Source: Streptomyces alfalfae (GTDB lineage: Bacteria; Actinomycetota; Actinomycetes; Streptomycetales; Streptomycetaceae). Taken from it: a stretch of 40,264 bases of DNA. This document shows, one piece after another, positions 11,209-18,219 of the stretch. Where the stretch lies: contig NZ_QEXM01000026.1 of assembly GCF_004127445.1 (NCBI RefSeq), forward strand, positions 1 to 40,264, in the 5' to 3' direction. Both the position numbers and the translations under genes were made by a program. Under the pieces are notes generated by a model. It was not told where the DNA came from. It made no database searches and saw only the letters and a program-made list of their open reading frames with translations. Position 1 is the stretch's first letter. The number at the start of each line of letters is the position of its first letter.

Positions 11209-11268
11209 GGAGCCCTCCCACCCTGGGCCCTCCCTCACGGAGCCCTCCCGCTCAGGGCCCTCCCTCAC
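11209..11268 (+). repeat. Two tandem 30-base copies between ACP and KS genes
   Basis: Copy 1 (11209-11238) and copy 2 (11239-11268) both start GGAGCCCTCCC and end GGGCCCTCCCTCAC. They differ only in the four or five bases in the middle (ACCCT against GCTCA). The block lies directly after the ACP stop codon and about 80 bases before the KS start. It is not part of either gene. Its function is unknown; a replication-slippage duplication or an mRNA element tuning ACP:KS expression are both possible. Confidence 0.85.
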
Positions 11269-11350
11269 CGGGCCCGAGCACCCCCGCACACACGGGAACC
11301 CCGACACCCCCGCCACCACAGGCAGCGAACTGCGTCAAAGGAGTCCGTCC

Positions 11351-12604
11351 ATGTCCACCGCACAGTCGCCAGCGGCCGGGGACCGCCGGAGGGTGGTCCT
11401 CACCGGCCTCGGCGCCATCACCAGCATCGGCACCGGCCTGGAGGAGTTCACGGCGGGGCTGCGGGCCGGCCGCTCGGGCGCCGCGCCCATCACCCGCTTC
11501 GACACCACCGGCTTCGAGCAGACGTACGCCTGCGAGGTCAAGGACTTCGACGCCGAGCGGTGGATCCGCAACGTGCCGCTCGACCACGTCGGCCAGGCCG
11601 GGCAGTTCGCCGTCGCCGCCGCCCGCATGGCCGTCGAGGACGCCGGGCTCACCGAGGCCGAACTCGGCGACACCCGGGCCGTCATCAGCATCGGCACCAC
11701 CGACGGCGAGTCCCACGACCTCGACCGGCTCGTGGCCATGGACGTCGAGGCGGGCGACCCCGAGGTGATGGACCCGGTGCTCGCCGGGCGCGTCAACGCG
11801 GGCCGACTCTCCACGGCCGTCGCCCGCGAGTTGCGCATGGCCAACGTCGAGGCCACCACGGTCACCACGGCCTGCGCGGCGGGCAACTACTCCATCGGCT
11901 ACGGCCTGGACACCATCCGCTCCGGCGAGGCCGACCTCGCGATCTGCGGTGGCGCGGACGCCGTGTGCCGCAAGGCGTTCGTGAGCTTCTACCGGCTCGG
12001 GGCGCTCACCTCCGAGGACCGCGTACGCCCCTTCGACGTCAACCGCAAGGGCATCCTGACCGGCGAGGGCGCCGGCATGCTCGTCCTGGAGAGCCTGGAC
12101 TCCGCGCTCGCCCGCGGCGCCCGCATCTACGCCGAAGTGCTCGGATACGGCCTCTCCTGCGACGCCAGCCACCCGACCGCGCCGAACCGCGAGGGCATCG
12201 CCCGCGGCATCGAGCTCGCGCTCGACGACGCCGGGGTGAAGAAGGACGAGGTCGACTTCATCTCCGCGCACGGCACCGGCACCAAGGCCAACGACAAGAC
12301 GGAGTCGGGGGCCATCGTCGACGTGTACGGCAGCGCGCCGCCGCGGACCGTCGCCCTGAAGTCCATGCTCGGCCACTCCATGGGCGCGGCCAGCGCGCTC
12401 GGCGCCATCGCCTGCGCGCTCTCCATCGAGCACGGCTTCATCCCGCCGACCATCAACCACGTGGAGACCGACCCGGAGTGCCCGGTCGACTGCGTCCCCA
12501 ACGAGTCGGTCGAGGCGGACGTCCGCATCGTGCAGAACAACTCCAGTGCCTTCGCGGGCAACAACGCCATCCTGATTCTCGGCAAGTACGGGGAGCGAGT
12601 CTGA
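11351..12604 (+). CDS. Beta-ketoacyl-ACP synthase (KS alpha, FabF-like)
   Basis: A 417-residue condensing enzyme. The catalytic triad is visible: Cys175 in TTACAAGN, His307 in HGTGT and His342 in LGHSMGAA. GNNAILILG near the C-terminus is the family's glycine-rich end. The start chosen is the ATG at 11351 with AAGGAG nine bases upstream. An open frame continues to 11204, but its extension is made from the 30-base repeats and is Pro/Ser-rich, so it is probably not translated. The enzyme performs decarboxylative condensation with the next gene product as heterodimer partner. Such FabF-like KS/CLF pairs make highly reducing type II polyenes, unlike aromatic minimal PKSs, which lack the cluster's reductive partners. 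Confidence 0.95.
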   Translation: MSTAQSPAAGDRRRVVLTGLGAITSIGTGLEEFTAGLRAGRSGAAPITRFDTTGFEQTYACEVKDFDAERWIRNVPLDHVGQAGQFAVAAARMAVEDAGLTEAELGDTRAVISIGTTDGESHDLDRLVAMDVEAGDPEVMDPVLAGRVNAGRLSTAVARELRMANVEATTVTTACAAGNYSIGYGLDTIRSGEADLAICGGADAVCRKAFVSFYRLGALTSEDRVRPFDVNRKGILTGEGAGMLVLESLDSALARGARIYAEVLGYGLSCDASHPTAPNREGIARGIELALDDAGVKKDEVDFISAHGTGTKANDKTESGAIVDVYGSAPPRTVALKSMLGHSMGAASALGAIACALSIEHGFIPPTINHVETDPECPVDCVPNESVEADVRIVQNNSSAFAGNNAILILGKYGERV

Positions 12605-12606
12605 TC

Positions 12607-13758
12607 ATGAGTACCGCAGTGTCCGAAGCGGTTCGGGAAACCGCGGAGTTGGCGGCGGACCAACTCGTCATCACCGGCTGGACGGCCGTCTCCCCGTTCG
12701 GCGTCGACCGTGCCGCCTTCACCGCCGGGCTGCGCGCCCGTGAGGCCACCGCCGCCCCCGCGGACGGCGTGGCGGGCGCTCTGCCGTCGCCCGAGGCCTG
12801 CCTCGTGCCGGGCTTCGACATCCGCGAGCTGCTGGGCAAGAAGGGCACGGCCAAGCTCGACCGGCTCTCCGCGCTCGTCATGGTCGCCTCCGACCAGCTC
12901 CTGCGCGACGCCGACGGCGAGCGCGCGGTGGAGACCGACGACAGGACCGGCGTCGTCGTCGGCATCTCCATGGGCAGCCTGGAGACCATCACCGACGGCA
13001 TGCGCCAGTCGCTGACCAACGCCAGGCCCTTCTACGTCGACGCCGGCAAGATCCCGGTGGGGACGCTCAACCACGCGGCGGGGGCCGCCGCCATCCGCCA
13101 CGACCTCAAGGGCCCCAACACCACCCTGGGCGGCGGCCGGGTCAGCGGGCTGCTCGCCCTCAACTACGCCCGCAAGCTCATCGGGCAGGGCCGCGCCACG
13201 AAGTACCTGTGCGGCAGCGCCGAGGAGTTCAGCGCCGCGCACGCCTGGCTCGAACACGTCTCGGTGGAACAGGGCGAAACGACGCCGCTGCTCGGTGAGG
13301 GCTGCGGCCTGCTCCTGGTCGAGCCCGCGGGCAGCGCGCAGGGCGAGCCCGTCGCGGCCGTCCTCGCCGTGGAGTCGCGCATCGACATCGACGACGACCC
13401 GGCGGCCGCCGTCACCGCCTGCGTCGAGCAGGCCCTCGACCGCGCCGGGGTGCGCGCCGACGACGTCTGGGCGGCGTGCCCGTCGGCCGCGCCGGGCAGG
13501 GCGGGCCGCGCCGAGAGCGCCGCCGTCGCCTCCCTCGTGCCGGCCGCGGCCCTCGACCGGGTGCCGTCCATGGCGCTGCTCGGCGACACCTCGGCCGCAG
13601 CCGCCTCGCTCCAGATCGCCGCGGTGCTCGCCGTGGCGGAGGGCGACGCGGAGTCGGCGGGGCGCGTCGCGCTCGTCACCGCGGTGGACCGGGACGGCGC
13701 GGTCGCCTGCGCCGTGCTGCGGCTCCTCGGCGCCACGGACCAGGGCGGCGCCGCGTGA
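12607..13758 (+). CDS. Chain-length-factor-like ketosynthase (KS beta)
   Basis: A 383-residue ketosynthase-fold protein starting two bases after the KS alpha stop. The alignment position of the catalytic cysteine is Gly175 (NTTLGGGRVSG), and no HGTGT or GHSMGA motif is present, so it cannot condense by itself. This is the pattern of KS beta/CLF subunits, which dimerise with KS alpha and set the chain length. The Cys-to-Gly change differs from the glutamine found in aromatic-polyketide CLFs, in keeping with the highly reducing branch. It overlaps the next gene by GTGA. Confidence 0.92.
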   Translation: MSTAVSEAVRETAELAADQLVITGWTAVSPFGVDRAAFTAGLRAREATAAPADGVAGALPSPEACLVPGFDIRELLGKKGTAKLDRLSALVMVASDQLLRDADGERAVETDDRTGVVVGISMGSLETITDGMRQSLTNARPFYVDAGKIPVGTLNHAAGAAAIRHDLKGPNTTLGGGRVSGLLALNYARKLIGQGRATKYLCGSAEEFSAAHAWLEHVSVEQGETTPLLGEGCGLLLVEPAGSAQGEPVAAVLAVESRIDIDDDPAAAVTACVEQALDRAGVRADDVWAACPSAAPGRAGRAESAAVASLVPAAALDRVPSMALLGDTSAAAASLQIAAVLAVAEGDAESAGRVALVTAVDRDGAVACAVLRLLGATDQGGAA

Positions 13759-14483
13759 TCGCGCTCGTCAGCGGGGGCTCCCGCGGCATCGGCAAGGCCG
13801 TCGTCCAGCGCCTCGCCGAGGACGGCCACGACGTCGCCTTCTGCTACCACTCCAACCAGGACGCCGCCGAGCAGCTGGCCAAGGAGGCCGCCGAGCACGG
13901 CACGCGGATCATCGCCACGCGGTGCGACGTCGCCGACGGCGAGGCCGTGCGCTCCTGGTACACGGCGACCGAGCGCGAACTCGGCCCCGTCGACGTGGTG
14001 GTCACCTCCGCGGGCATCACCCGCGACCGGCCGCTCGTGCTCATGCGGGACGAGGACTGGCACGCGGTGCTCCGCACCAACCTCGACGGCGTCTACAACG
14101 TGTGCCGCGCCGCCGCGTTCTCCATGAGCAAGCGCAGGTCGGGCGCCATCGTCAACCTGTCGTCGGTGACGGGCATCTCCGGCAACGTCGGCCAGGCCAA
14201 CTACGCCGCCACCAAGGCCGGGATCATCGGCTTCACCAAGACGCTGGCCAAGGAGCTCGGCCCGCGCGGGGTGCGGGCCAACGCGGTCGCGCCGGGCCTC
14301 ATCGACACCGACATGGTCGGCGGCATGCAGGAAGCGGCCGTCACGCGGCTATTGAAGAACGTGCCGCTCGGCCGGTTCGGCCGCCCCGAGGAGGTGGCCG
14401 ACCTGGTGGCCTTCCTCGCCTCGGAGCGCGCCGCGTACATCACGGGTTCCGTCTTCGAGATCCACGGCGGCATCACCGTCTGA
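13755..14483 (+). CDS. 3-oxoacyl-ACP reductase (FabG-like ketoreductase)
   Basis: A 242-residue short-chain dehydrogenase. The nucleotide motif is GGSRGIG near the N-terminus, followed by a CDVAD stretch, TSAGITRD, and the catalytic Ser137, Tyr150 and Lys154 (NYAATKAG). The C-terminus ends in the HGGITV type typical of FabG. It reduces ACP-bound beta-keto groups with NADPH during chain extension. The start is the GTG in the GTGA overlap with the CLF gene, giving tight coupling. No dehydratase is present in the window; those needed for a polyene should lie upstream of position 1. Confidence 0.95.
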   Translation: MIALVSGGSRGIGKAVVQRLAEDGHDVAFCYHSNQDAAEQLAKEAAEHGTRIIATRCDVADGEAVRSWYTATERELGPVDVVVTSAGITRDRPLVLMRDEDWHAVLRTNLDGVYNVCRAAAFSMSKRRSGAIVNLSSVTGISGNVGQANYAATKAGIIGFTKTLAKELGPRGVRANAVAPGLIDTDMVGGMQEAAVTRLLKNVPLGRFGRPEEVADLVAFLASERAAYITGSVFEIHGGITV

Positions 14484-14519
14484 CACGGCGGGTCACCGTC
14501 TGAGAGGGACGCGCACCTG

Positions 14520-16247
14520 ATGGGGGTTTCAGTGGGAACAAGCCGCACGGCCGGGGCGTCGGCGGGCGGTCCGGCCGGCCGGGGCCACGACTACGACGCC
14601 ATCGTCGTCGGCAGCGGGATCGGCGGCCTCGTCAGCGGCGGCTATCTCGCCGCCGACGGGCGCCGCGTCCTCGTCCTCGAACAGCACGACATCGCGGGCG
14701 GCAACGCACACGTCTTCCGCAGGCGCCGCAAGTACGAGTTCGACGTCGGCACGCACTACCTGGGCGACTGCGGCCCCGACGGCCTCATCCCCGCGGTCCT
14801 CTCCGGCCTCGGCATCCGCGACCGGGTGACGTTCCGGCCGATGGACAACGAGGGCGGCTTCGACCGGGTCGTCACGCCCACCACCACGGTGGACGTGCCC
14901 GCGGGGTGGGACAACTACCGCGAACGGCTCAAGCAGGCGCTGCCCGACGAGGCGGCGGGCATCGACGAGTTCATCGACCTCGCCAAGGGCGTCACGGCGA
15001 TGAGCAGGGCCGGCCTGCTCGGCGAGCCCATGGTGCACCTGTTCCGCAGGTCGCCGCAGACGATGCGCTGGAGCCGCCGCACCCTCGGCCAGGCCCTCGA
15101 CCACTGCGGGCTCTCCCGCAGGGCCCGCACGGTCCTCGCCGCGCAGTCCGGCAACTACGGCGCGATGCCGGACGAGATCGGCTTCGCCGAGCACGTCAAC
15201 ATCATGGACCACTACCTGCGGGGCGCGTACTACCCCGAGGGCGGCGGCCAGGCCCTCGTCGCCGCCTTCGTGGAGGCACTGGAGGCGTACGGCGGGGAGC
15301 TGCGCACGCGCTGCGAGGTGCGGCGCATCCTCATCGAGGACGGCCGGGCCCGCGGCGTCGAACTCGGCACCGGCGAGCGGATCATGGCGCCGCTGGTCAT
15401 CTCCAACGCCGACTACCGGCGCACCGTGCTCGACCTGTGCGGGGGCACGGACGCCTTCCCGGAGGAGCTGGTCACCCAGACCCGCGAGGCGACGATGCGG
15501 GGCGCGGTCGTCGCCGTGTACGTGGCGCTCGACACCGAGCTGCCGGGACTGCCCAACGCCAACATCTGGTGGCACGACAGCGACGACATGGAGGGCTCGC
15601 ACGCGGCGATGAAGCGCGGCGAGTTCGAGAGGATCTCCCAGCTCGCCTTCTCCTTCGCCTCCCTGAAGGACGCGGGGGCCCCCAACGTCTGCCCGCCGGG
15701 CCACAGCAACTTCCAGCTCATGACGGGCTGCCCGCCCGGCTATGAGTTCTGGGGCGCAGAGAAGAGCCCCGTGGACGGCGAGCGCTACCGGCGCAACCCC
15801 GGCTACCTCGCGCGCAAGCAGCAGATGCAGGAGATGATCCTGGACGCCGCGGAGAAGGTCATCGGCCCCTTCCGTGACCGCATCACCCACGTGGAGACGG
15901 CGACCCCGCTCACCAACGAGCGCTACATCCGCGCGAGTGGCGGCACCCCGTACGGCATGTGCCGCTGGGGCGCGGTCGGCCAGCGCCCCGACGTGCGCAC
16001 CGGCGTGGAGGGCCTGTACGTCGTCGGGCAGTCCGTCCGCTACGGCAGCGGAGTCGGCGGCGTCGCCACCGGCGGCATCGCCTGCGCCTCGCACATCCTC
16101 GGCCGCGGCCTGCTGGCGGAGGTGTTCGACGGGACGGTCCTCGGCGACGCCGGGCTGCTGCCCGAGCGGGCGGACGGCTGGGACCCGCTGATGGTGTCGC
16201 GCGGCAGGTCACGGCAGCGGGCCAAGGGCCTCGCCCGCATCGGCTGA
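14520..16247 (+). CDS. Phytoene desaturase/isomerase-like FAD oxidoreductase
   Basis: A 575-residue flavoenzyme of the phytoene desaturase/carotenoid isomerase/retinol saturase superfamily. The dinucleotide motif VVGSGIGGLVSGGYLA is near residue 30, followed by VLVLEQHDIAGGNA and the FDVGTHYLGD stretch. The C-terminal end has GLYVVGQSV and GVGGVATGGIACA, the second FAD contact. Homologues are conserved in clusters for cinnamoyl-containing nonribosomal peptides, where they are proposed to act on the polyene chain on the way to the substituted aryl ring; assigning that role here is inference from context. The ATG at 14520 has a GAGGGAC site upstream. An in-frame GTG at 14532 is a weaker alternative. 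Confidence 0.88.
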   Translation: MGVSVGTSRTAGASAGGPAGRGHDYDAIVVGSGIGGLVSGGYLAADGRRVLVLEQHDIAGGNAHVFRRRRKYEFDVGTHYLGDCGPDGLIPAVLSGLGIRDRVTFRPMDNEGGFDRVVTPTTTVDVPAGWDNYRERLKQALPDEAAGIDEFIDLAKGVTAMSRAGLLGEPMVHLFRRSPQTMRWSRRTLGQALDHCGLSRRARTVLAAQSGNYGAMPDEIGFAEHVNIMDHYLRGAYYPEGGGQALVAAFVEALEAYGGELRTRCEVRRILIEDGRARGVELGTGERIMAPLVISNADYRRTVLDLCGGTDAFPEELVTQTREATMRGAVVAVYVALDTELPGLPNANIWWHDSDDMEGSHAAMKRGEFERISQLAFSFASLKDAGAPNVCPPGHSNFQLMTGCPPGYEFWGAEKSPVDGERYRRNPGYLARKQQMQEMILDAAEKVIGPFRDRITHVETATPLTNERYIRASGGTPYGMCRWGAVGQRPDVRTGVEGLYVVGQSVRYGSGVGGVATGGIACASHILGRGLLAEVFDGTVLGDAGLLPERADGWDPLMVSRGRSRQRAKGLARIG

Positions 16248-16276
16248 CGTAACCCTCAAGAACCTCAAGGAGCAGC

Positions 16277-17329
16277 GTGTCCATGAACAAAACGGTGCCG
16301 CCGTTCTCGGTGATCTCCGGCGCACAGGTGCAGCAGGCGCTCGGCGGACGCGAGAACGAGGTGATCGACGCCGTCGCGGCCGCCTACCGGCTGCACGGGC
16401 GGGGCGAGACGGTCAACCCCGACTCGTACTTCCTGCGCTTCCCCGACCGTCCGTCGTCGCGCATCATCGCGCTGCCCGCGTCGGTCAAGGGCGACGTCGG
16501 CGTGCACGGCATCAAGTGGATCTCCAGCTTCCCGGAGAACGTGGCGGCCGGCATCCCGCGCGCCTCGGCCGTCCTCATCCTCAACGACGCCGAGACCGGG
16601 TACCCCTTCGCGTGCCTGGAGAGCTCCATCATCAGCGCCGCCCGCACGGCGGCGTCGGCGGCCCTCGCGGCGCGCACGTTCAGCGAGCAGCGCGGCACGC
16701 GCCCGCGCCGCGTCGGTTTCTTCGGCGTCGGCCTCATCGCCCGCTATCTGCACACCTACCTGGCGCGCGGCGGTTTCGCGTTCGACGAGATCGGCGTGCA
16801 CGACCTGTCGGCGGAGCACGCGGACGGCTTCAAGGGCTACCTGGAGCGCAGCCAGGAGGAGGCGGGCGGCCCCGCGTCCCGTGTCACCGTGTACGACAAG
16901 GCCGAGGAGCTGATCACCTCCAGCGACCTGGTCGTCTTCGCCACGGTGGCCGGTGAGCCGCACGTCACCGACCCGGCGTGGTTCGCGCACAACCCGCTGG
17001 TGTTGCACGTCTCGCTGCGCGACCTCTCCCCGGAGATCGTCCTGGACTCCTGGAACGCGGTCGACGACATCGAGCACTGCATGAAGGCGAACACCTCGCC
17101 GCACCTGGCGGAACAGCGGGTGGGCCACCGCGACTTCGTGGCGGGCACGCTGTTCGACGCCCTGGAGGGACGGATCTCGGCGCCCGCCGACCGGCCGGTG
17201 GTCTTCTCGCCGTTCGGCCTCGGGGTGCTCGACATGGCGGTCGCCAAGTACGTGTACGACCAGGTGGCCGAGGCCGACCAGCTGCACACCGTCCCGGACT
17301 TCTTCCACGAGCTGAAGCGGTACGGCTGA
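16277..17329 (+). CDS. sbnB: SbnB-like N-(2-amino-2-carboxyethyl)-L-glutamate dehydrogenase
   Basis: A 350-residue protein of the ornithine cyclodeaminase/mu-crystallin fold, SbnB subgroup. Recognisable stretches are PPFSVISG, NPDSYFLRFPDRPSSRIIALPA, GIKWISSFPENV, ASAVLILND and the Rossmann motif FFGVGLIARYL near residue 148. SbnB oxidatively releases L-2,3-diaminopropionate from the adduct made by SbnA from O-phosphoserine and glutamate. The cluster product therefore probably contains diaminopropionate. No sbnA is in the window and it should lie upstream. AAGGAG lies 4 bases before the GTG (16277) and 10 before an ATG (16283); either could be the start. A strong hairpin follows the stop codon. 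Confidence 0.9.
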   Translation: MSMNKTVPPFSVISGAQVQQALGGRENEVIDAVAAAYRLHGRGETVNPDSYFLRFPDRPSSRIIALPASVKGDVGVHGIKWISSFPENVAAGIPRASAVLILNDAETGYPFACLESSIISAARTAASAALAARTFSEQRGTRPRRVGFFGVGLIARYLHTYLARGGFAFDEIGVHDLSAEHADGFKGYLERSQEEAGGPASRVTVYDKAEELITSSDLVVFATVAGEPHVTDPAWFAHNPLVLHVSLRDLSPEIVLDSWNAVDDIEHCMKANTSPHLAEQRVGHRDFVAGTLFDALEGRISAPADRPVVFSPFGLGVLDMAVAKYVYDQVAEADQLHTVPDFFHELKRYG

Positions 17330-17335
17330 GCGGTG

Positions 17336-17366
17336 ACTGCCGGGCGGCCCGCGGACGCCCGGCAGT
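17336..17366 (+). terminator. Perfect 11-bp hairpin at the end of the biosynthetic operon
   Basis: ACTGCCGGGCG (17336-17346) and CGCCCGGCAGT (17356-17366) are perfect inverted copies with a 9-base loop. The hairpin starts seven bases after the SbnB stop codon. No U-tract follows, which is common for actinobacterial terminators. It is the natural right border of the gene cluster. Confidence 0.75.
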
Positions 17367-17432
17367 TGTGAGGATCGTGTCAGGGCGGCGGCCCCGAGCG
17401 GCCTCGCCGCCCGGCCCGCCGCGGTCCGTGCC

Positions 17433-17445
17433 TATCCTCGACCCC
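17433..17445 (+). promoter_or_regulatory. Leaderless-type -10 for the response regulator gene
   Basis: TATCCT (17433-17438) ends seven bases before the ATG at 17446 and no Shine-Dalgarno sequence is visible. This is the layout expected when transcription starts at the A of the start codon. No convincing -35 is seen. Confidence 0.5.
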
Positions 17446-18219
17446 ATGTGCGCTGCTGTCCTGGTCGCGGAGGACGACGAGAAACAGGCCGAGCTGGTCC
17501 GCCGCTACCTGGAGCGCGAGGGCCACTCGGTCGCCGTCGTCCATGACGGGATCGCCGCCCTGCGTGCGGTGCGGAACCAGCCGCCGGACCTGCTGATCCT
17601 CGATGTGATGATGCCGGGCACGGACGGGCTGACCGTCACGCGGACGCTGCGGAACGGCGACGGGCCGCCGGAGCTGACACAGCTGCCGATCCTGATGCTG
17701 ACCGCCCGCTCCACGGAGGACGACCTCCTGACCGGCCTTGACCTCGGCGCCGACGACTACCTCACCAAGCCGTACAGCCCCCGCGAGCTGATGGCCCGCG
17801 TGCGGACGCTGCTGCGCCGCGCGTGCGGCATCCACCCGCAGCCCGGCCCCGCCCCGCAGGTGCTGCGGGCGGGGGACCTGGTGGTCGACCCGCTGCGCCA
17901 CGAGGTGACGGTCGAGGGCCGGCCGGTCGACTGCACGCCGGGGGAGTTCGACCTCCTGACCGCCATGGCGGGCGACCCGGACCGCGTCTTCACCCGCCCC
18001 CAGCTCCTGGACCGCATCCACGGCTCGTCGGGGTACATATCGGCCCGCACGGTCGACGTGCACGTCCTCAACCTCCGCAAGAAGATCGAACGGGACCCGC
18101 GCCACCCGACCCGGCTGCTCACGATCTTCGGGGTGGGCTACAAGCTGACGTCGGCGTCGTCCGCGGCGTCCACGGAGGCGGCCCCTCCGGCCGGGGACCC
18201 GGTACACCGTGGCGCGTGA
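17446..18219 (+). CDS. OmpR-family response regulator
   Basis: A 257-residue two-component regulator. The receiver domain (about 3-125) has the acidic pair near residues 10-11 (AEDDE), phospho-acceptor Asp53 (LLILDVMMPG), the Thr of MLTAR and the Lys of LTKPYSP. The C-terminal winged helix (about 145-240) has the family's TPGEFDLL, the ARTVDVHVLNLRKKIE recognition helix and GVGYKL. The start is the ATG at 17446, immediately behind a leaderless-type -10. It overlaps the histidine kinase gene by 11 bases. It is not clearly part of the biosynthetic cluster, since a terminator separates the two. Confidence 0.95.
   Translation: MCAAVLVAEDDEKQAELVRRYLEREGHSVAVVHDGIAALRAVRNQPPDLLILDVMMPGTDGLTVTRTLRNGDGPPELTQLPILMLTARSTEDDLLTGLDLGADDYLTKPYSPRELMARVRTLLRRACGIHPQPGPAPQVLRAGDLVVDPLRHEVTVEGRPVDCTPGEFDLLTAMAGDPDRVFTRPQLLDRIHGSSGYISARTVDVHVLNLRKKIERDPRHPTRLLTIFGVGYKLTSASSAASTEAAPPAGDPVHRGA

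Noticed and set aside
11204..11350. N-terminal extension of the ketosynthase
   Set aside because: It encodes the 30-base repeat as Pro/Ser-rich sequence and a clear ribosome binding site precedes the ATG at 11351.
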